Origin: Sphagnum compactum
Lineage: Eukaryota; Bryophyta; Sphagnopsida; Sphagnales
Reading direction: 5' to 3'
Assembly (NCBI GenBank): GCA_965153455.1
Contig: OZ234502.1
Coordinates: 15,717,495 to 15,781,494, forward strand
DNA: 64,000 nt
Shown here piece by piece: positions 1 through 12,800 of this stretch. Made by a program: the position numbers and the translations under genes. Position 1 is the first letter of the stretch. Every line of letters begins with the position of its first letter. The notes below the pieces were generated by a model. The model was not told the origin of the DNA and searched no databases. It saw only the letters and a program-made list of their open reading frames with translations.

Positions 1-930
1 ATTTGTTTGAGTAGAAGCTTTCTTGTAAGCTCATTCAATAGATTTATCTTTTGGCTTTTTACACTTTGGTGTAGTCCTGCAATTAGTTTTTTTGGATTTC
101 TAAACTCTTTGTTTTGGTTTTTTCTTAACAAAATTGAAACTTGTTTCAATGTACAATTAGGTTTGGTTTTTTTGGTGTGTAATGTTAGTTCGTTCAATTA
201 GTCCATGCAAATATCAATTAGAGATAATGTATTTTTAATTATGTACAACCAATTAAAACTAAGGACTTGCATAAGAAATAGGGTCATGCTTTTTATTTTG
301 AAATGTCATACTTATCTACCTAGAGAACCACCTAGAGAACTTGAACTTATTAAAAAAGTGACAACACCCTTTATTTAGGTTGTAATTACATTAAAAAAAA
401 AGTCGATTACTTATCCAATTCCAATGACAATTCTACGAAAACATTAAACCATCGGTCCCAATACTTTAGAACTTGACCTAGAGCTTGATCTGGAACTTGG
501 ACATGAACCTGCCTAAAAATCAAGAACTCGTCAACACTAGATCAAACCCATGGAAGCCATCAGGGTAATTCCTAGGATTCATAACCATGGTTCTCGAAAG
601 ACTAACAAAATCGATGCTAGCATTTAACCATAGGTCCCAACTTTGTTTGGAAAAAAATCAAACAACTGATCATAAAACTGGATGTAATTTACTGGTTGTT
701 TCATGAAAGCTATCAGTTCTTTAGGGTTTTTGAAATAACCAGGAGCAATGATTCTCGTATTCTGATTTTTAAAAAAAAAAACAATTAGAACTGGTAGTTC
801 TTTGATTTTGAAATATTACAAGAACTGGAACTGACATTTCTTTACTTATAAGTTCAAATAATTGCACAACATGGGTTTTTATGTGAGACAAAAACCTTGT
901 TCAAAGGTATTAGTTACTCATCTCTTTGGG
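1..930. other. AT-rich intergenic sequence
   Basis: No gene is supported here. The short open frames are interrupted and of low complexity. Positions about 640-850 hold a dispersed repeat that recurs in the opposite orientation at about 25845-26060; it is listed separately. Nothing else is recognised. Confidence 0.6.
640..850 (-). repeat. Dispersed repeat R, copy 1
   Basis: The reverse complement of this stretch aligns in order with 25845-26060. Shared landmarks are a block reading TTTCAAAATCAAAGAACT, then AATCAGAAT, then a CAGTTATT/GGTTATT block followed by an A-rich run, and TTTCATGAAA. Both copies lie next to a copy of the inverted-repeat element E (931-1316 and 25058-25455). The family is not recognised. 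Confidence 0.5.
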
Positions 931-1316
931 GGGCCACAGTGAACCAGCGCCTACCAGTGCACAATGAAGGATGGATGGTAAGTGATCAGGAAACAGTTTT
1001 CCGTTGGGTTTTAATTCCCTAGCTAACCATGGTGGTTAGCTCAGTGGCTTTTTTTTATATTACCTACCTACTAAAAACCCACTTGTGGTTTGTTAGTAGG
1101 TAGGTAGTAAAATCAGCCCTTACCTATGTACAAACCATCTATTTAACTAGTAATTACCTATTTTTGTACCTATCGACCTATATATGAGACCTATTTCTTA
1201 CATAACTGGTTACCAAGATGAAACCAAATATTAACTCAGTTGAGCTTCATCCACAACTGAGTAATAGTGGCCATCCATTGGATGGTGCGCTGGTGGGTGC
1301 TGGTTCACTGTGGCCC
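931..1316. mobile_element. Inverted-repeat element E, copy 1 (MITE-like)
   Basis: The element starts GGGCCACAGTGAACCAGC and its end reads as the reverse complement of almost the same sequence, giving terminal inverted repeats of roughly 45 bp with a few mismatches. The interior holds smaller palindromes: one at about 1020-1040 centred on AACCATGGTGGTT, and one at about 1061-1107 with arms of TACCTACCTACTAA. It has no coding capacity. I could not see a convincing target-site duplication, so the superfamily is open. A related copy in the opposite orientation is at 25058-25455. Confidence 0.75.
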
Positions 1317-4300
1317 TTTTTTGGGTTAAGGTAATTTTAGGGGACTCATGTGTTTCATGGCATGTCACTTTCATGTGTTCCTTGTAACTTATAAGACTCC
1401 TTGATCAATATTGGAACGTAACCTTAAATTGTCACTTGTCAATTGATTCATTGCTTTGATTCCAACGCAAGGCAACTTGCAATCTCCAAAATCCTTGTTT
1501 CATGGGTAGACAAAGAAGTCAAAAAACTCAGCTTCAACTTGGGTTGAGTTTCAAATTGTCTCATTCGTGTGTAGGAGGAAAAAAAGAAAAAGGAGTGTTG
1601 AGTTTCAAATAGTCTTGTCTCTGCAAGGGAAAAAATGAGTGTAAAGAAATTGAAATCTAAATGACTCATTATAATGCTCATTCTGACAGGTTTAGATGCT
1701 TCTACCTTATCCTTAATAGAGTGGGTGAATGAATACAGAGCCCCACCCTCAAAGCAGTGATGACACAGCAGCTTAGTAGCCCGCGCTTACTTTGTGGCAA
1801 GAAGCTCTCGAAGTCACATTGGCTTTGACAGGCTTTCAGTTTTTATTGTTGTATTTTTTGCCTAAAAGAAGTAGGTGAATGAATCATCATGTACTTAAGA
1901 ACTTGGTGGGCTCTCTCATGACCAAAACATGAACGCACTTAATAATAGGACTCCGAGGAATGCCATAAGCAGCTTAGAGCTGCTGCTGTCATTAATTGTT
2001 TGTCATTTGGTAAGGGAACAAGACATGCACAAAGAAAAGGGCCCCATTTGCATTGCACTACTGGCCTGAGGATTCAAGGCTGAGACCAAATTAGAATTAG
2101 GTACTTTCTGTTTGTTTGTGTCAGTGCCTGTCACCCAGCACATGCAACAACTCTGGATCCCATACACAAACTGTGGAAAAGGGAAGAGAAGGGAAGGGAA
2201 ACACAACAAGAAAGACAGGGGAACACAAGAATGATGCACCACCCTGCACCCACAGACTGAGATTTCAGACACTTGTTATAATAGATTAGTGTTTTCTTTG
2301 TTCTGGTGCACGTGCAATTTCAATGCTCTGGTTTTGACCATTGTTGTTGTTGGGTGGGTATTAGAATCCAATTTTATGTCTTGGATTCTGGGGGAAGGAG
2401 GTGGGAAGGAGTTTTGAATAGTAGGCATTGAGTGGGTAGTGTCAGGGTTTTGTGTTTTCAAATTTGGGGATATAGGTGAAACTGAACTGTCAATCATCCA
2501 CAACAGGACTTAACCAAATTTGGATAGAGATTGGAGAGAAAAAAGGGACAAATGTTTTGAAACCCAGCTATATACTAGACTTACCCCTAAAGTCACGTGA
2601 TTAGGGGGTAAGAATGGCCAGTTTCTGCATAATTGGGCATCAAACTTGTAATTGGGAATGAAATTTTTACAAAACAAAATAACTGGGACCCTAACTAGTT
2701 TTTCCACCAATTTTGGTGATAAACTGAGTTTCATCCTGTCTTTCCTTTTTCTTGAGCGCCTCGACACTGCTGCTACATATATTTTCACTACATGTATTTC
2801 CACCAAGCTTTTCGGGAATACTGTCAATAGTGATGTCAAACAAATTTCCAGGACTTTCAGCACTGTGAGCAGTTAATTTTGAGAAAAATCAGAATATACT
2901 GAAAATATTTAATTACTACCAAAATGGTAAACCTATTATGGTAGTAATACACTCACCACATGCAAAAACCTATATATGCAGCCTCATTAATTTTTTGTGT
3001 TTGTTGTCAAGTGGTGTAACAAAAAATTCTGGTGACCGTTAGACTCAAAATTTAACCTGTTAGATTTTGGGGTGGTGGGACATAATACCCTACCTCATTT
3101 AAAAAAAGAAACTTTAAGAATCAACAACATATGATCGGCTGTTATCAGGTATTTTATTCCTCCCCAATTTTGTGATATAAAAACCTTGATGAATTTTTCT
3201 GAAACCCGTCAAATAATTTGAATGTACAATAGAAAAACATATACTCTTCACATATTTCCCAATTCGTTTGTTGAAAATAATCACAGGTTGTTATAAGTGA
3301 AAAGAGAACTTGTTGTACTTGTAAAAATCAACCTAAATGAAGTAATTTGAAATTTTAAAAGGGTCATGATTCTTTTATATGCAAGTAATTGAAGAATTGG
3401 ATGTGATTATTCTTTGAAAATATAAAGAACTATCCTGAACTGGTTTTGATTGGTTTCACCTTCTTTCCAGAATGGAGAAAGACACTAGGATCTAGCCAGA
3501 TTTGGCTATGGGACACGTAGGACAGTGAAATTGTTTCAATCCTTCTATTGCCGTTTAACCAGAGCAAGCTCTCTAAATCTGGCAAAACCCAATTCAAACA
3601 CCCTGTTTTTTGGTGAAATTCTTTAGAATTTTAATAAAAAGTTGCCTCTGTAGGGGTGACAGCCCCAATTTTTTTTTTCCCACATTTTGGTGAAATTTCA
3701 CACCAAAAAAGACGCTGGTTAATTTCATGGAATGAAGATCTAAGCTAAACCCAACAGCTGTCTAAGGTTCAGGTTCATTGGGCCGATTATTCTAGTAAAA
3801 AGATTACAGGCCAATCTGAAATTATTAGAGCATGAAATTGCTCGTTAGTACCTCAAATTTCAAGCTTGTCAATTATAGGTAAGTATATAGGATATAGCAC
3901 AATTTTCGCATAGTGGGATTCAATTTGTCTGCTGTTGCCATGATCTTCTTGTGCCTGTGGTTCCATCATGGCCACTTCAAATTTGTTATGATGGTGGTTA
4001 GGAATTTACAAATATGGGTATTCTAAGGGGCTGCTACAGATGGCTTGGTTTGGTTTGGTTTACAAGCAGCTGTTCCTTCATAGATGGGTCATTGATATGT
4101 AAAACATGGTCTACAATCTGGCCTACAATTTGTGCCCTTGTCTTGCCAATAAGAAATTCCAAATTGTAATCCATGTGAAGCTAGATGGGATGATTAATCC
4201 AAATTATAATCCATTTGAAGGTAGCTGGCTCAAGTTAGGTGCGAGTTTATATCGAATCACTTGTTGTTTGGTGAGTGTACAATGTTGGTGCGTGACGGCT

Positions 4301-4690
4301 ATTTTGGCAACTAGTCTAATGAGCTGTCATATACAACCACCTTTCTCTACTTGGCGCATATTGAAGAAGTTGTTGCCCGAGTGGCCACCAAATGGCTGAA
4401 TCATTGCCCTCCCAACCTCTCTAATCCACAAGTGCAAGTTTCCAAAATGCGTATTTGTTTTATGTAACTATTGGTCAAGGCAATCATGTTATTTTTTTGC
4501 CATTACCAAATAATGGTATTCCTACAAGAAACTAAACATCCCTACCGACCACTACGAATATTGACTTGCCAAGTCTTGTGCTATACGTTGGCTTTAAACA
4601 TTATCACACATTTACAATGGTTTTATGGATGCTCTTTTTTTGTCCTATGATGTGTAACTCTGGGCCACTTAATTTTGGAACAAATTACAT
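1317..4690. other. Intergenic sequence, nothing recognised
   Basis: Short open frames occur on both strands, for example at 2003-2272 and 2510-2863 (-), but they lack recognisable domains, splice structure or a promoter. A short imperfect palindrome lies near 3680-3710. A few TTGGTTTGG repeats sit near 4046-4065. I see no supported gene. Confidence 0.5.
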
Positions 4691-4697
4691 TGTCTCA

Positions 4698-4945
4698 CTT
4701 CATGGATTACTGAGCTTAGAACAAATTACATGGTAAATTACATTATCTTACTTCATGGCTTAAGGAGCTTAAAACAAAATGTATAGTACATTACAATGTT
4801 TCACTTCATGAGTTAAGGAACTTTGAACAAAATGTATTGTAATTTACATGTTTCACTTCATGGGTTATGGAGCTTTGAACAAATTTATGGTAAATTACAA
4901 CACTTCACTTCATGGGTTAGGGAGATTAGAACAAAATCTATGGGC
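4698..4945. repeat. Minisatellite, 52-53 bp unit, about 5 copies
   Basis: The motif CTTCATGG/CTTCATGAG recurs at 4698, 4751, 4803, 4856 and 4908, a spacing of 53, 52, 53 and 52 bp. Each unit continues with a TTAnGGAGCTTnGAACAAA block and a TAnATTACA block. The copies are diverged by point changes, so the array is old. It has no coding meaning: unit length is not a multiple of three and stops are present. Confidence 0.8.
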
Positions 4946-7440
4946 ATGATATTTGTTACATAAATTTAGGTAGAACTAGAACTAAGCATGAATTGCTAAA
5001 AGTGTGATAAATTGAAATATTAGCTAGTCATCCATTCAATTCTTATAATGGACCAAGATATGTCCGGGGTGTTGTGAGGTTATGACCTAAATTCTATATA
5101 CCTAATTCCTTTCATGGCTCACGTACTTGAGTTAGATGGCTTAATTATTCTAAGTTGGGTTATTTTTTCAATTGATTTTTTAGGGTAAAATTTGGAATTG
5201 TGACATTTTCACATAAATTGAAGACTGATAAAAACTGACACCAATAACTTAGCTTTGACCAGGAAGCACCAAGTTGTAGCTTTTAAGGGAAGTTGGCCAA
5301 AAGTGGAATTAACTGCAAAAAGAAAAGAATTGGCACAGAGAAATAAAACATATATAGTGAAGCTATGATTGTGGAATACATGATTTGGGTTCTTCAGGAT
5401 ATTGGGAACTAGAACAAAAATTCAAAAGAAACCTCAATACATGCACACTGACACCAATAAGTCTGCCATTTTTATTTCCCAGGGAAAATCCAGTTCACTA
5501 TGTTTTATATGGACATTTAACAAATGTGTGCAATTTCAGAGGATACCAATTGATGTGCTTCTTCAGAAAGAATGGTCATGTCCAACTATTATTGATCTCA
5601 CATATCTAGCGCATATTATATAAGTGCCTTGTCTTTTTGCTCATCTTTTGAATGGTATGCATATACTATAAATCTTGTCAGTCTACCCAATCTTGTGAAA
5701 TTGGGTGCACAGTGCACAACTTTTCTCTACTGACATGCATCACCAACTATGCAAGCATCGTGGAATGTTCTAATCATGTATTCTTGGGTGTTCTCCTTGA
5801 GCATTTTTGCCAAACTCCATTAGGTTTCTCCAAGGTTTGCTACCATTGCTTTCCACAAAAGCAATGTTGGATTAGTGTAGTAGGCTTTCTATATTTGAGA
5901 TCTTGGGGATAATTTGCAGTAGTGTAAGTGATGGGTACTAGTGTATGATTCATAAAATGAGGATCTTGTTTTGAGTTGTTGTAGCCTAGTAATAAGCCAT
6001 CATCCATTACCTATTGATGATCAATGACCGTAGTTCATTCATTTCATCCATAAAAGTTCAGATTATTAACGTCATAAACTAAGTGGCCTTGGAATTTGAA
6101 TTTGCAAGCAACCATTTTGATGCTTTGAGACAATGTGCAATTTACATAAAAAGTCGCTCACAAAATGACCAATCACATTACTTGTTGTATGTCAATCATA
6201 ATAGGCAAGAGAATGAGGATCGGTTGGTTCAAAAGTTACCCCAACAACTGCACCTGAATCATAGTATCGTGCATCCTGACAAGCTGTGAGAAACGGCAAA
6301 ATATTCCATCATGTTTCATTGTGTTAAAAAATTTCTGAATTTCTGCTTTTTCATGTTGTTCAGAACTTCAGTGCAGTGCATGTTTTTTCCTTTTGAATTT
6401 AAAATAAAGCAAAGCACTGGCCCACCTGAGTAGCAGTACCTGGGAGTTTACACAGTGAGAAACAGAAACTAACCAGCAGTAAGTGAAAAGAATCTATGTT
6501 GTGACGAGAAGTGAAAACCGCCCACAACACAAGAACATTTTGTGACACACATTCATTTGTACACATGTTGAATTTGTGCAGATCTGGTGATTCCACATTA
6601 AAATGACAACAATTGATTCTCTCTTAGGAATATTTTACAAGACATGATATATGGAACTTAAGAGACATGTCCATGCATGGATACATGGACAGCAGAAGGC
6701 ATTGGTTCATGACACATACTGCACGAGATAAACTCAGTGTCTTTTCTTTAATAAAAGATTTTTAAATTTGAGAAAAGTGGCAATTTTTTTTCTGTCCAAA
6801 AAAATTGTTTAGCATTGAAAAAAAGGGTTCCAAGTTCTTCTTTTTAAGAAAAATAATCACATTAAAACAGTGAAAATCCTATATGTGGTTTCATCCATCT
6901 ATATTTTCAATATAAAAAATATATATGTAGTAAAATATATATCATATTTTGACATTTGTGTAAGATATGCCATAAATCATCTATGAAAAATGATACCTAC
7001 TGCAAAATGGGTGCAGTTCACCAACGAAGTGTTCATTAGATCATTGAATTCATTCTTTCTTCACTAGGTCTATCTCACTAGGACCAATGAATTCACTCAA
7101 AATCCAGTGAAATCACTTGACATACAAAGGACAAAAGGGGTATGAACTCATGAGTTCCTTTTGATGAGCTAGTATCCCTTGGTGTAGCCCGGTTGCATGG
7201 AATTAGTACTTACGTGCTAACAAAACTGACTGGTGTGATGGACTGACTGTGCAAGCAAGCAAGGACCAAAAGATCAAGAAGGCCCACATGAGTATTTACT
7301 AGACTCCTAGAGAACAGAAAGATCATCTATAATTGCAGTAGCAGCAGCTGCCCAGTTGAGGAAAATTATTTCAAAAACAGCAAAAAAATACCACTAGTTT
7401 CTAGAAATGTCTGCACAGTGAACTTGCAGTAATTTGCAGC
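4946..7440. other. Intergenic sequence upstream of expansin gene 1
   Basis: No gene is supported. Short frames at 5385-5912 and 6083-6289 have no recognisable family. The last few hundred bases lead into the gene 1 promoter and become less AT-rich after about 7230. Confidence 0.5.
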
Positions 7441-7442
7441 TT

Positions 7443-7475
7443 CAATATAAGGACAGCCATCCTTTGCCTGCTCTG
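7443..7475 (+). promoter_or_regulatory. Probable core promoter of expansin gene 1
   Basis: A TATA-box-like CAATATAAGG lies at 7443-7452. A transcription start roughly 25-30 bp downstream, near 7475, would give a leader exon running to the strong donor at 8033. The same CAATATAA core is present at the equivalent place before gene 2 (31421-31430). Confidence 0.5.
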
Positions 7476-8347
7476 TGCAGCACCAGATTCATCAATCTAG
7501 CTGGCTAGCTACTTAGCTGTGATCAGAGATCTCCTCATGAGCTCATCATCCCTGCAGCAGCCAAGTTGCAGTCTGACTCTCATCCAGCAGCTAGCTCTGA
7601 CTACTACTTTCTAGTGTTCCTCATGCACGTCCTACAGTATTGTCAATCCATGATCTCATAGCTATTTTTGATCTTCTGCTTGATTTCGTTTGTACCTTCA
7701 AAGATCCTACTCTGAAAGAAAGTTAAGTTTGAATTGGAATTTGAAGTCTGGCGATCAGCTCAGCTACTCCTCAGCTTCTAAGTGCTCCTGCATACTAGAA
7801 CTCTGATTTTTTATGTGTTGTAGCACCTTCAAATCCTACTCTGAAAGTTACGTTCGAATTCAAAGTCTCGAGAGTACCGCTACTTTTCTTCATCTAAGTT
7901 CTCCAGTACTTTAGCTTTTTCTATTTGTTTGGTGGCGGATTTGTTGATCCCGCGCGCGGCAAGTAGGCGGCTAATTATTTGCCTACTGCAATCCAGCAGC
8001 ACCAGAAGAGCTCGTGATTAATAGCAATTGCAGGTGAGTTTCCAAGAGCGCAGCTTCACTCGTTCACTTCTCAATGGAGATCAGTCCTGCGGGGTCTGGA
8101 AGAGACAAGTTTGCAGTTTGACGGGTAGAGCTATGAGATGACTGCGAGCACAGCTAGCGAGCTCGAAAAACATAATGGAAAGCTGAGAATATGTGATCAC
8201 AACAACATGATATAAAGATGTACTTAGTGTCGACTATAAGTGCTTGCACAGCTTTGTTACTTTTTCGATGCTGGTGAGCGAATAGGTACGCACTCGAGCG
8301 ATATTCAATTAGTGTGCATTTCATGTGCAGGGGTACTAGTACATTAT
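7476..8347 (+). other. 5' leader of expansin gene 1, with a probable leader intron
   Basis: The leader exon would end at 8032 with the consensus donor CAG|GTGAGT, and the leader intron (8033-8330) would end at TGTGCAG, 17 bases before the chosen ATG. The exon contains an imperfect internal duplication: a block around 7692-7749 recurs around 7823-7869 (shared CCTACTCTGAAAG and a GAATT-rich part). The intron carries a relict of the MITE also found in gene 3 intron 2. Exon ends are inferred from splice consensus only. Confidence 0.5.
8100..8226 (+). mobile_element. MITE relict in the leader intron of expansin gene 1 (family H)
   Basis: The stretch aligns with about 39140-39256 in gene 3 intron 2. 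Shared landmarks in order are GGTAGAGCT, GAGATGA, GAGCACAGCTAG, AATGGAAAGCT, TGTGATCACA and AAGATGTAC. The gene 3 copy has recognisable inverted ends; here only one half is clear. The two copies face the same way on the + strand, so relative to transcription they are opposite. Confidence 0.6.
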
Positions 8348-9865
8348 ATGGCGGCTTGCAGCAGCATCATGAAAAGAAGCAGAGTGCAAGAGTCGAAGCT
8401 GCTGGTTCCGTCGATGCAGCAATTGCTAGCTGTGTCGATGCTAGTGTCGTTGCTGGGAGCCGTGAGCTTCCATCAAGTTTCTGCCGGAGGTTACACTGGC
8501 GATACTTACTGGAATCCGGCGCATGCTACCTTCTATGGTGGCGCTGATGCCTCCGGCACTCAAGGTGAGAGATTTCGACATCGTTTCTCTAAAGCTCTCT
8601 GAAGCTCTGTCTCTGTCTCGCTCTGTGTTGTCCATGTCAATATTGTGACTGTGTCTGATCAGTTTGATGGGTTTTTTGTGCGTAGGCGGTGCTTGTGGAT
8701 ATGGAAACCTGTACAGCGAAGGTTATGGTACAAACACAGCAGCGCTGAGCACCGTTCTCTTCAATGGGGGTGCGAGGTGTGGGGCTTGTTACCAGCTGAT
8801 CTGCAACCAACCAAGATGGTGCGTGCCTGGAACACCTATTCTGACTGTGACAGCCACCAACTTGTGTCCTCCCAATTGGGCGTTGCCTAACGACAACGGC
8901 GGCTGGTGCAACCCTCCACTGGAGCACTTCGACTTGGCCGTGCCTGCCTTCATCCAACTTGCCCAACCTATTGCTGGAATTGTTCCTGTCTTCTACAAAA
9001 GGTATGAAGCCTAACCCATTGCGAATTGGTCCTTTGAGGATATTCAGATCACCAACTTCGATTATTTGATTGCACTAGAGCTTGAGTACTTTCTGTAATG
9101 AGCAGTACTCTGGAATCAAGGAGCTGCAGAGCTCTGCTCATGGTTCCTGCGCCATGGGACTAAGAGCATCACCGGTGCTCAGTATGTGACCCTTTACTGG
9201 ATCCTGGATGAGGTGCAGCAGTCATATGCAGTGGATTCACTGGAACACTATTGTGACCTTGAAAAACACGTCTTCGAGGGCCTTGGAAGAGACTAACGAA
9301 TAAAGTCAAACAGTATTTATTGATTGTTCCCTGTTTCTGATTGGCTAGATAGTAAGTGATTAGTCCAGATGGGTTGCTATTAGTAGTTTCCCACGTATTT
9401 GGAATCCCAGTTTTAGTTTTATGGGTAGAGTTGGAAAAAAGTAAATAACTAAAACTTGGATGTGGGAAAATATTTTGGCAAGGTCACATGCTAAGCACCG
9501 CTTCGAGATGCTCTAACCGTGTAGAGAACGTTTCTCTGATTTTCAGGGTGCCATGCGAAAGGCAAGGAGGAGTGCGGTTCACGATTAACGGCAACCCTTA
9601 CTTCCTTTTGGTTCTCGTCACGAACGTGGGAGGAGCAGGAGATGTGCAACAAGTGTCCATCAAGGGCTCGCAAAGTAACCAGTGGCTACCAATGCAACGC
9701 AACTGGGGCCAAAACTGGCAGCTCCAAGGCACCGTTCTCGATGGCCAGGCTCTCTCCTTCATGACCACAACCAGCGATGGCCAGACGGTAATCTCGAACT
9801 ATGCAGCTTCTTCAAACTGGCAATTCGGCCAAACGTTTGAGGGTGCTCAATTCCAATCATGGTAA
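8348..9865 (+). CDS. Alpha-expansin, gene 1 (three coding exons)
   Basis: Secreted wall-loosening protein of the alpha-expansin family, acting non-hydrolytically on cellulose-hemicellulose contacts in the apoplast. Exons are 8348-8564, 8686-9001 and 9547-9865, giving 283 residues; introns are in phase 1 and phase 2, at the usual alpha-expansin positions. Residues about 23-46 form a hydrophobic signal peptide. Domain 1 (about 57-178) has TFYGG, GGACGYG, the HFD motif at 153-155 and the alpha-type GGWCNPP segment. Eight cysteines are at 76, 104, 107, 112, 118, 133, 147 and 181. Domain 2 has RNWGQNWQ and ends [13 protein letters not shown]. The first ATG after the leader acceptor was chosen; Met8 or Met23 are alternatives, and Met23 gives a more typical 261 residues. 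Intron 2 contains a MITE. It is closest to gene 3. Confidence 0.95.
9164..9513. mobile_element. PIF/Harbinger-type MITE in expansin gene 1 intron 2 (family P, copy 1)
   Basis: A 350-bp element is flanked on both sides by TAA (9161-9163 and 9514-9516), the three-base TWA target duplication typical of the PIF/Harbinger superfamily. It begins GAGCATCACCGGTGCTCAG and ends with the imperfect reverse complement, ...GAGATGCTC; the inverted similarity runs through GTGACC, about 30 bp in. It has no open frame. A copy of the same family lies in gene 2 intron 1 (32400-32740), with matching interior including TTGGCTnnTAGATAGT and the GTCCAGAT-GGGTTGCT block. Confidence 0.88.
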
Positions 9866-12800
9866 CCATCTGAAATATTCACCAAGCGCACGAGTTTTTA
9901 CTCCAGGACAATGTTTCATCTGGTGCGAAATTAAAAATTCTCACCCTGGTTCTCTTGAAATCCTGAAACACTAGATTAAAACTTAGGAGAAGCAACACCC
10001 ATAGGTTAGGATAAAGAAGATCGTCTTCAAATTCTCTAGAGAAAAGTTTCAAGTATGAGGACTAAAACTTGTGAAAACCAAAATCCATAGCTGGGTAGGA
10101 TGAGAAAGATTGTCTTTTCTAGTTTGTGAGACTGCATGGCTCTCGAGAATCCTCCAAATACTCATGGGCAGCAGGCCCCTAACTAGCTGGTTCCTGGGCA
10201 AACACAGTTCAGATGCAAAGTCCAGAGCTCAAAAGCTTCAGGTATATATACTCAGTACGTATTAGTCACATAGTGTTCATGGCCTGCAAATAATGATCCC
10301 TGCTTGACTCATTTGAAGTGGGATTAGACATTCTTTTAGGTTAGCTCATGAAATCAATTTCTTAGAAGAAAATGATTTGAATTCTCAATCTTCGAATCCT
10401 GAAACTTTGGGCCCTCATAACTTCCTGGAAAGGAGTTGATCAATGGAGTGTCATTAGTGCACAGGAATGTGCCATGGTAGAACACTAGCTCTAGCTTGAG
10501 TCTGTGGGATCTGCACTATTCCTTGAAGATACAAAATTCCCAACTAGTTATGTGTGAAGAAAATCTGTATAGGAAGTTTGTAAACTCATGAAGGTCGCTG
10601 AGGTGTTGTTGTTTTAAATTAGACCACCCGCTCCTTAGCATTGATGTCGCCTGGTTGGAAACTTAGATGATCATTGAACCCATTACTATTCCACTGTCCA
10701 ACATATTTATTACATGCGACCGTAAATAAAATAAAATTCATTTATTTCATTCATCACCAAGTTCAACATGGACATTCTTCTTCCTTCACATGATGATTTT
10801 GGTATAATTTGTGGGTACCAGTATATAAAGTGGAAATACCATATATACTACTCATGTTCATGTTAATGAATTCTTTAGAAGGCAAGCTGGAAAGTGTTTT
10901 TTAAAAAATGAAAATAAAATTTGACCTCAAATTGCTGAATTTTTAAGGAATTGAACCTTGCATCTATTGACTACATGTGACAATGAAAATCAATAGGCTA
11001 TCAAACTACATTCCTAAATGATTTTCAAACTTGACAGAACTATTAAGTATTGCTGAAATCCTGAAATATTCAAAATGGGACTGTTGAACCTCATTTCTGA
11101 AAAGAAACAATCAACTAACTATTAGTCATAGTTCATTTTATGGAGGTTTCAGTTTAATGTGCCTCATAATAAAAATTGTAGACCATGACAAAAATGTGGC
11201 GTGTTTGGCTCCAAGATCACATTTAAGAGAGTTTGATATGAGCATTAGTAAACTTTAATGAAAAGGTATTTAAATCTTTGAATTGTTCAGTTGACCAATG
11301 GGACATTCAATTTTAGTTTTTCTCGAGCTATGGAAATGCTAAGTTTAGGATTAGGAAAGCAAGACATTGTGCGACTACGTATATAACACACATAGTTTGG
11401 CACATGGAAGTTTATAAATGAATTGTTCTTATGCCCATCCCATTATTAAGAGTTTGGTCATATTTCTCTATGGTCACATCAATGACCACTTGAACATTTC
11501 CATCCTAGATATTATTGATAACTGCCTCTCACCTACATTCTTGTGGTTCTCATGTCCCCTAGGCATTCATAATGCTTAAAATAGGTAGAACTTTTATGGG
11601 TTAATGGTGACTTTTGGGAAGACATTGGCTTCAATTGCAAATATCATCGGCCGCTATAGCCCTCCTTGTTACATTTAAATTGTTTAGAATATAATAATAG
11701 TGATTATGAGTTTGTATTGTCAAATCTAAAGCCATCTGAAATGCCTTTAAAGGTCTTCATCATCCATTCGTTTGCTTCCTTCTAAGTTTTTGGCAAACCT
11801 TGTTGTCTTCTACCTCTATTTCAAAATCTCTATCTTCTCCATTCATTCCTCTTCCACTGAATCCTTTTCCACTAGGTATAGCACTTTGTGCCAACTATTT
11901 GAATTTTGTGTTGCCATGTTGACAAAAAAAAAAGTGATACCACATTAGACATGCCTTTTGAAACATGTTCATGCCAATTTTTGCTTATGGGAATAGTTTT
12001 AAATTACACATTAGATTCTAAGATCTAATGGAAATTGAGTTTGCCACCAAACTATGGAAAGTCTATCACAAATGGATATCATAAAAAATCGAGTGGAGGA
12101 AATATTACATAACAAATCGCTATATTAATATAAACATCATTAAAACATACAAATGGTCACAAAGAAACCTAAAATGGTAATCATGATAAGAAAAATACAT
12201 TATATTATAGAGGATTGTAGTGTTCAAATTTAAACTTTGCAACGATGGATACCAAGAATTTCCTTTTTTACCTCAATTTTTTTTTGCATCATGTGAAAAT
12301 CATGTTAAAAAATCACATCCACCATAACTTGAATTCTTTAAAATCCAAGGGGTCATTTCTACGATGTTTGAATTCCAAAAAATTTAATTTCTCCATCATC
12401 ATTGATTAATCAATGGTCAATAGACTTGACATCATTCTTCAATGGAATTTGTTGCCAAATTCTGGATAGAATGAAATGAATGACAATTATGTACATGCAA
12501 ATGTCCATAAAACAATGTTTTCCATTATAAAAAAAAGTACCCTATCACATTCCCATTTTTTGCCAACAAAGCTTTAGGTGAATCACATTCATCATTAAAC
12601 TACTTTTGGAAATGAAATGAATGAAGGTCATTGATGAATTATTGGTGTTATTTGGATGAGGAAAAAGAAATCCTTGTGAGAGATGGACTTACAAGTTTGT
12701 CAATGAACTTTTAACATGGACACCAAAACCCACCATCTAAGAAGTCTAAGAAAATTTTCAAGTATGTCCAAATTTTAATCATGGAATCATGTGTTTGTTT

